A DNA stretch of 64,000 bases from Dioscorea cayenensis subsp. rotundata (lineage: Eukaryota > Streptophyta > Magnoliopsida > Dioscoreales > Dioscoreaceae), in NCBI RefSeq assembly GCF_009730915.1, contig NC_052487.1, positions 3,435,928 through 3,499,927 on the forward strand, given 5' to 3'. This document shows positions 57,918-64,000 of the stretch, piece after piece. Position 1 is the first letter of the stretch. Each line of letters begins with the position of its first letter. Below the pieces are notes generated by a model. That model was not told where the DNA came from and searched no databases. It saw nothing but the letters and a program-made list of their open reading frames with translations. Position numbers and translations under genes: made by a program.

Positions 57918-58440
57918 TATGGATGCAGGCGGAATGAGATCCTGGATCTCATTCCCATCCCGTTTCTCATAGGATGGGGATTCTCCGCCTTCAAATTTCT
58001 CCCGCTCACTCTACCACGGGATCTCCACCACGGGATCCTCACAATGTCGGGAAGCTTCGCAGTAGATGGCATATTTGACACTTATCAATTTCTCATAAAA
58101 ATTTTACCAATATTATTTTAATAATATCAAAATATTTATAACATAACACAAAATTATATTGTTTTAAACTAGTTTTTATTATTTTATTTTATAATATATA
58201 ATAAAATTAATTTTTAAAAATAATTTATTTTAAAGTTGATAAATAGCTTATTTTATCTAACTTTAATTTTATTTTAATTTTTATAAAAAATAAAAAAAAA
58301 ATTATTAATTTTTTAAAAAAATTTTCATATAATTATATTCGTATATCACACGGGAGTAACACTAGTTTTCGAGAAATCTCCGCTCCGCCGGGAAAGATCC
58401 CTATGGGAAACGGAGATTCCCCGCTCCATTTGCATCTCTA
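57918..58440. mobile_element. Ac-like hAT MITE with perfect 8-bp target duplication
   Basis: A 523-bp unit starts TATGGATGCAGGCGG and ends CCATTTGCATCTCTA, imperfect inverted repeats like the TAGRGATG start of Ac-type hAT elements. The perfect 8-mer ATTAGATC flanks both sides (57910-57917 and 58441-58448). Subterminal parts are GC-rich with words such as GGGGATTCTCCGCC; the middle is AT-rich and non-coding. Confidence 0.8.
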
Positions 58441-58783
58441 ATTAGATCGTATCTTAGAGTAATCTATTGTGCAGTAAAAACACAAAACAAAACCAAAAAT
58501 CAATCTGCACATTCAATTTTCTTTAGATATTGAAGGGTGATTCCTTGTTTTAGATTCTTAAGGTCCACAAGAACAACCCCATATACCATTGCACCTAAAA
58601 TTATCAAACTAACTTTTCTGCATCTATTCATACATAAAACCAGCAGCATATATAATAACAGGCATCAATTGATGCATGCGTATAACTATACTACTTAAAT
58701 CACCTGTTTCTGCAAATCCTGCAGCTGGCAAATGTTTGATTTTCTTCCAATTCGTAAACTGGAGATGATGATAAAAAAAACAA

Positions 58784-61700
58784 TCACATAAATCTGATAC
58801 CATGAATGAGCAAATCAACTTCCGATGCTGCCAACGAAGCCAAATGCACCATTGTACCGAAGAAGAGCTCCCAGAACCATAGATCTACTGCAAGCACAGA
58901 AGAGAAAATCAACAAACCTAGGGTTTGATATCTGTTCAGTGGCCAACCTGAAAGCTCGGCTAGGGTCTTCAGGAACGGAATGGAGCGGTTGTCGAGTATT
59001 CTGTTTTGGATTGACCAAGCTGTTATCCAATGTACTTGTGAGGGTACCATGTCGAACTCTTCTCGTAATCGCCTTCCTAAGTCAGGCATGTGCCCGCCAC
59101 CGTAGAGCACAGCTATTCTTTTGTACCCGCTATCTATTGCTCTCTGTAATGCTTCTGTTGCAGCCCGGTTTCTCTCCCCGATGATTACTGATTTCTCCTC
59201 TACAGCAGCAGTTATCTGGGTGAACCTTCATGATTATATCACAACCACCGCCAGTTATTATGTATGCTCGTGACCCCATGAAGAGTAAGAGATTTTAAAA
59301 AAAACAAGCAAGAACATCAGTGCTAATTATATTTAAACAGTGGTTACTTTTTTTTTTATAGAGCATCAATCTATAGTAGTTTTTAAAGGTCTAAACTTCA
59401 ATTTGAATCAAAATAATTACCCAATTTTAATTTTGTTTCACCAAAAGATTATCTGATAGATTCCAACCTATTTTTAATGATGTGATGTTGGAAATTTTGA
59501 GATAGAGTTTTCAATTGAACAGACATCGTGTCATATACTCATATATATGATGATAGAGAATTTCTGGCACGTACATCATCAAAAATAGACCAAAATCTCC
59601 GAGGTGATCGCTAGATGAAACAAAATTAAAATTGGACAACCATTTTAATTCAAATTGAGTTTGGATCTCAAAATGAAAAAAATGATATAGTTTGATGCTC
59701 TATAAAAAAATTATGCTTTAAACATCAATCCAAAAGCCTCTTGACTAAACTAATTTCCATGAAGATGCAAGCGCCCGCTTATAAAATAGTTCGTGATATA
59801 CTGAGAATTAATTGGGGATGATGACTTACTCTGAAGTAAGGCGCTTAGCCAAGAAAATCTTGAGAGCTGCTCCAATATTGAGCTCTGAAAGTGCTTTTAA
59901 CTCAGAGTATTCTGTGGTCTGGTTTTCTAATGGTGAACATACGCTTCCAATGATAAGTAGTCCAACAAGAGGCATGGGTAGCACTCGTGAAGCCCAAAGA
60001 AGCTTAGATCTCCAAGGATCGAGATCTTCACGGATAGCAGCTGATTGCACCAGGGCTTTCGTAGATCTAAGCGTCATGTCTCTTGCAAATGTGAAGAAAC
60101 TTTCACCTCTTTCATCCTGGATAATATACACATAGTATGTCATTAAAGATTCAAATGCTTTTGACTAATTACAACACTTCAAATATAAATGAATAACAAG
60201 ATAAAAAATGATTCATAACAAGAGTGTGAGAAGAAATAACACCATACAAGAAGCCAAGGACATTTCCAATGCAGTAGTCCTCACTGCTTTCACTACATTT
60301 TTTTAACTAATGCATATAAACTTAATAAAAATCAATACCGACAATCAGGATATGATTGGTATCTAGCATTTGCTAGAAAATTCCTCAAGTTATTTGAATG
60401 ATATCTTTTCAAGAAGACAAAAAGGGGATGATTTTAACTGTTTCAAAGAGAATGAGCAAGGAAGAAGATGAGCAAAATACCTGGAGCATTTTAAATGTTT
60501 CAAAGTCGAGGTCCGCATGGAGCCACTTATCGCCATCATAATCAAGACAATCCAATTGGAAGTCAAGTGCAAGAATACGGGCCATTTGTCTCTGGATAAA
60601 TCCAAGAACATTAAAACCCCTGGAGCGTGCTGCTTTCAGTCTTTTAGCAGCTTTTGAATTTCTCCTATTCTCTAAACTCTCCCTGCTTGCAACCATCTCA
60701 TAAAGGACACAGTCATATGATTCAAGACCCTTCTGTAATGTCTCAAAGTATCTGAAAATTGGTTAAGACTGCAATTATTTTGGAGCTAAGAGAAATGCAG
60801 CCAAGGATAATGAACAGGGAAATATTAAACAACATTTTCATAAAAGAAACTTCATCTTCTCTTAATCTGACCCAAAAAAAAAAAAAATCTTATGTGAACA
60901 TAAAACAGTTGACTTGATTAACAAGGTGGCCTTATTTCTTCTGCATTAGACATCTTATATTTCCCATATGATTCTCACACCTATACTCCGCCAGATCATT
61001 CTCATGAAAGCCACCTTTTTCAAACTTGAAACTAACAATTTATAATGGTTAAGATGCCTGAAAAAGCTAAACTCCATCTATTTCTTTACTAACAAGGCAA
61101 AGAAAGAAAAAAGAACCAAATAAGCAATTGATGAGCAGAGCTTTAGGAATGTAGATTCGATTATTCAATAATAGTTTTTTTCAAGAATCGAGAACACATA
61201 AGTGATAACACCTAATTTATAAATTTCTTACACTGCAGTCAGTAGTCTTTTCAGTTTAGCTACAAGCCTACAACCAATTAGAAAGTGGAGTCATATGTTG
61301 CAGCTAAACTCATTTCACCATTTTATAACTAACTCAGTAGAACTTACAACAAATCCAGTCACCCAATAAACACAATATACTATCTTCATTATACGGATCA
61401 CAGGCAAGCTCATTGCTAACCAAAATGCCTACTTTTCCATTTATCAAACCAAGCATTCATTGATATGATACACTGAATTAATGCATCATCAATAGCAAGA
61501 AACCTTCACCAAACAAGTATTATTATCTATAAAAGAAACAAGCAGTGCAAAATCCCAGGAAAGCTCAATCTATTTCGACATCAATGAGAAACATTCATTT
61601 CCAGATAAAGGAAAGCCATAATCCATGGATGGGTGGATCATATCATATCAAATCAAACAACCCATGTAGAAAATGGGGAAAAAAACTCAATTCAGCGCCC

Positions 61701-62304
61701 TAGCATCAAATGGATCAAATCAAACAATTAGAAGCATGAAATAAGATGAGAGAAGACAGTTCTGAAAAATCTTCATACAATTCAACAAGACAACATCAAC
61801 AAATACAAAAGGAACACATACTTTTTATCGGCAATGTGGATCGTCGAAACCAAATCCACCTGCAATCACAGCAATCCGATGAGACCGAGAAAAAGAATTG
61901 GAAAAAAGGGGGGGAACAAGATGAGAAGCGAAGAAAACCTGAAGAAAAGGCTGGAAAAGCGACCAAGGGAACTGCTTCTTATAGCTAACGACAGCGGTCT
62001 GCAGCTCGCCAGAGCCACCACCACCGGCGCGGGAGACATCGCCGGTGCGAAACCTCATGAAATCCGTGATGGCGTTGTTCTCTTGGAACTTCTCCAGGGT
62101 CTCATCGTCATCTGGTTTGATGGATTTCCTGAGAAGCGCTTGGAGAGGAGGACGAAGTCGTAGAGAAGGGGATCGGAGGGGAGGAAGGAAGGGTTTGGAG
62201 GAGATGAAGGAGGTTGTGGTGGTGCGGAGAGGAAGGGATTGGAGGGAGGATGAGGAGGAGGGTTCGGAGGAGGAGGAGACGAAGGAGAGAGAGACGCATG
62301 CCAT
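58784..62304 (-). CDS. TraB-family protein, probably plastid-targeted
   Basis: Five exons on the minus strand: 61939-62304, 61822-61859, 60481-60751, 59830-60116 and 58784-59225, phases consistent, about 467 residues. The start is ATG at 62304 (MACVSLSF); an in-frame ATG upstream at 62406 lies in a CT-repeat leader and is less likely. The Ser/Thr-rich, acid-poor first 50 residues resemble a chloroplast transit peptide. TraB/PrgY-like features: VDLVSTIHIADKKYFETL across exons 2-3 and AVLYGGGHMPDLGRRL in exon 5, the conserved histidine and glycine motifs, with one hydrophobic segment in exon 4 (VLPMPLVGLLIIGSV) and one in exon 5 (LGLLIFSSVLAVDLWF), suggesting a membrane protein. Function in plants is not established. 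The exon 5 acceptor used (ATGAAG at 59226-59231) is poor; the better-looking CCCAG 13 bp inside would put the frame into a stop. The end at 58784 is the open-frame stop; an alternative spliced end exists downstream. Confidence 0.82.
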
Positions 62305-62400
62305 TGTCTCTCTCTCTCTCTCTTGCTCTCTCGCTCTCGATGTCGATGAGAAAGAGACGAAGATGGAAGGGTTGAGTTCGAATGTATATTTTGGAGGACA
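62305..62400 (-). promoter_or_regulatory. Leader of the TraB-family gene with CT repeat
   Basis: On the minus strand a GA-rich tract (CT on the plus strand, about 62307-62338) lies directly before the start codon. Such pyrimidine/purine tracts are common in plant core promoters and leaders. No clear TATA box is visible close by. Confidence 0.4.
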
Positions 62401-62599
62401 CGTCACTGGAAGCGTTTCAACACACGAAATGAAGAGCTAGTGATGAGCCTTGGGATCTTTGAGCGGCCTCTTGATGTTGCTTCTTGGAAGCTATAAATAT
62501 AAATGTGTATTATTATTATTATTAAAAATTATTTTTCTGAAAAAAGACATTTAAATATGTTTTTTTAATAAAAATAATTATTTAAAAAAAAAGAGAAAA

Positions 62600-62853
62600 A
62601 TATCATAATGATCCCTATATTTTGTGTTTCCAGTTTATCTAATATAAAATCTGTCATTTTGGTTCTCGTATTTGCACATTTTTATCTTTTTAGTCACTCC
62701 AGCTGACAAAGTAGCTGGAGGGACCAAAAGGATCCATTAGCTGGAGGAACTAAAATGATGGAAATGTGTAAATACGAGGATCAAAACGACGGCTTTTATA
62801 TTAGATGAACTAAAAGAGTGAAAAACACAAAATAAAGAGACTATTTTGATATT
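62600..62853. repeat. Long inverted-repeat (foldback) MITE
   Basis: The left arm AATATCATAATGATCCCTATATTTTGTG returns inverted on the right as CACAAAATAAAGAGACTATTTTGATATT, and the complementarity continues inward through ATCTAATATAAAA and CTCGTATTTRCACAT to a centre near 62725 containing AGCTGGAGGGACCAAAAGGATCC. The whole unit can fold on itself. It resembles the Mutator-type MITE at 7901-8225 in layout and in GTCCCT/AGGGAC words. I could not fix the target duplication. Confidence 0.6.
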
Positions 62854-62869
62854 TTGATATTTAAAATTC

Positions 62870-63225
62870 TCAAAAGTCTCATTACCTATTATTGCAGGTT
62901 TTTTTTTTCGTACAATGTTGGTTTCAGAGAGGATCTAAAATTGAATTTTAAAGCCTTCTAAGATGAGGGCATAGATACTTGTTGAACTTGATCTATGCCA
63001 ATGCACATTTTTTACATGCTCTTGTTATGTTTTTTTTAAAAAAATATATTTAAAAATCACTATCATAATAATTAAGTTGATATTTTACAAAATTAATCAT
63101 TTAAAGATTATGAAATAAAAGTTTAACTTATGCCACTTCTACATTATAACGATAATAATGGAGGGAAGAATTCCGTTACACAATATTGGTTAAATTAGTG
63201 GTTTACCTGTCTTTGAAAAAGAAAG

Positions 63226-63271
<46 letters not shown>

Positions 63272-63899
63272 AATTGTTTATGCATAATATGTATAGTTAC
63301 ATAAAGTTCATGTTTTTTGGGTGGAATAGTTAGTAGCAATAGCTAATTGGTTCAAAATAATAAGATTTTATTCAGCTTGAAACTTTTATTTTGTAATTTG
63401 ATTTTAAGTTACCTAAATTATTATTATTTTTATAATATTAATTTGTTCACCAAGTTTAAAGTCTTGCATGCTTACCCTCAACCCTTTGACTATGAGCCCA
63501 TTTGTCCAATGTCAACTCATGTAAGGCGGACGCTTAGCACATGCCAATCCAAACGTGTGCAGGTTTGAGTTATATAACCTTATTTTCTTTAAAAACAAAC
63601 AAAAAAATAGACAAGAAAATTTATAAACGCCGCCCAAAGAGTAAGGGAAGCAAAAGAACAAGAATTCACTAGAAAATTTCATTGACCAATGTGCAGTTAT
63701 TACTAAAAAAAAATCAACTATACAAATGCCGCTAATGAACTCCAATCTACCAATCTTCAAATCAAAAGAACACCATGAATTCATGATCATTCCATTGCTC
63801 ATATATAAGTGTCCAGATTGGATTTACCTTTGGAGAATTGGAGATAAAAGAGAGATTAACCAGCTCTCTCATCAAGCCTGGGAAGACACCAATTCATGG
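62870..63899. other. AT-rich intergenic DNA and 3' UTR
   Basis: A TA tract lies at about 63228-63268. From about 63600 the sequence may be the 3' UTR of the minus-strand gene that enters at the right edge. No other gene is supported. Confidence 0.4.
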
Positions 63900-64000
63900 T
63901 TATAATCTCAGCAGGTTGGAAATTGGTTGCCAACCCAATAGCCATGGTTTCTTGCTCACAGGCACTGCAAAGTTGAGTTCAAACATCTCTTTGCTGATGT
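63900..64000 (-). CDS. C-terminal end of an unidentified protein (partial)
   Basis: On the minus strand an open frame enters from the right edge and stops at TAA (63900-63902). It reads KEMFELNFAVPVSKKPWLLG and then about a dozen residues ending in LLRL. The residue mix and the abrupt return to AT-rich DNA after the stop suggest the true 3' end of a gene. I do not recognise the family from 33 residues. Confidence 0.45.
   Translation of the reverse strand, partial: ISKEMFELNFAVPVSKKPWLLGWQPISNLLRL

Noticed and set aside
62045-62440. Plus-strand frames of up to 131 residues opposite the first TraB exon
   Set aside because: Shadows of the Ser/Pro-rich transit peptide coding strand and the CT-repeat leader.
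1-64000. CRISPR arrays, bacterial operons, tRNA or rRNA genes
   Set aside because: None is present; the sequence is plant nuclear DNA and the only tRNA-like signals are the SINE promoter boxes.

Overview
The window is nuclear DNA of a flowering plant: AT-rich, with GT-AG introns, a plant MSH2, a cytosolic ribosomal protein eL37 gene, a plant-type MAPKKK, a chloroplast-targeted TraB-family gene and a dense population of plant transposons. The species cannot be named from sequence alone; a non-grass monocot would fit but is a guess.

Layout. 1-1781 is the last exon (with its upstream intron) of a BAP31-like ER membrane protein gene. 1.8-13.7 kb is AT-rich intergenic DNA holding two SINE-like elements, a hAT element with 8-bp target duplication (6198-6820), and a decayed gene fragment broken by a Mutator-type MITE (7901-8225). 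A single-exon MAPKKK17/18-like kinase lies at 13835-15283. At about 17.94-18.48 kb there is a probable spliced non-coding RNA carrying a near-perfect miR166-complementary site with a central bulge, the form expected of an endogenous target mimic. A six-exon P-loop NTPase gene runs on the minus strand at 19.9-21.7 kb.

Just upstream of that gene sits a complete 6.5-kb Mutator-like element (21954-28470) with 124-136-bp terminal inverted repeats and a perfect 9-bp target duplication. It holds a decayed FAR1/FHY3-type transposase and, on the opposite strand, intron-bearing fragments resembling captured host exons. A PIF/Harbinger-like MITE follows at once (28681-29367). The whole MSH2 mismatch repair gene (13 exons, minus strand, 30506-36777) comes next, with E2F, telo-box and site II motifs in its promoter and an apparent 1-bp frameshift in exon 7.

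37-54 kb is repeat-rich: a diverged 0.6-kb tandem duplication, two large solo LTRs (41279-43847 and 49769-52037), a Myb/SANT-like pseudogene, and a decayed retroelement or pararetrovirus-like remnant into which the second LTR inserted, ending in a nearly identical 604-bp tandem duplication. 54.8-55.4 kb is the eL37 gene, followed by a 206-bp-period repeat and an Ac-like hAT MITE (57918-58440). The TraB gene (minus strand, 58784-62304) and the 3' end of an unidentified minus-strand gene (63900-64000) close the window.

The genes are independent transcription units with no operon-like logic; most of the structure between them is due to transposition and local duplication.
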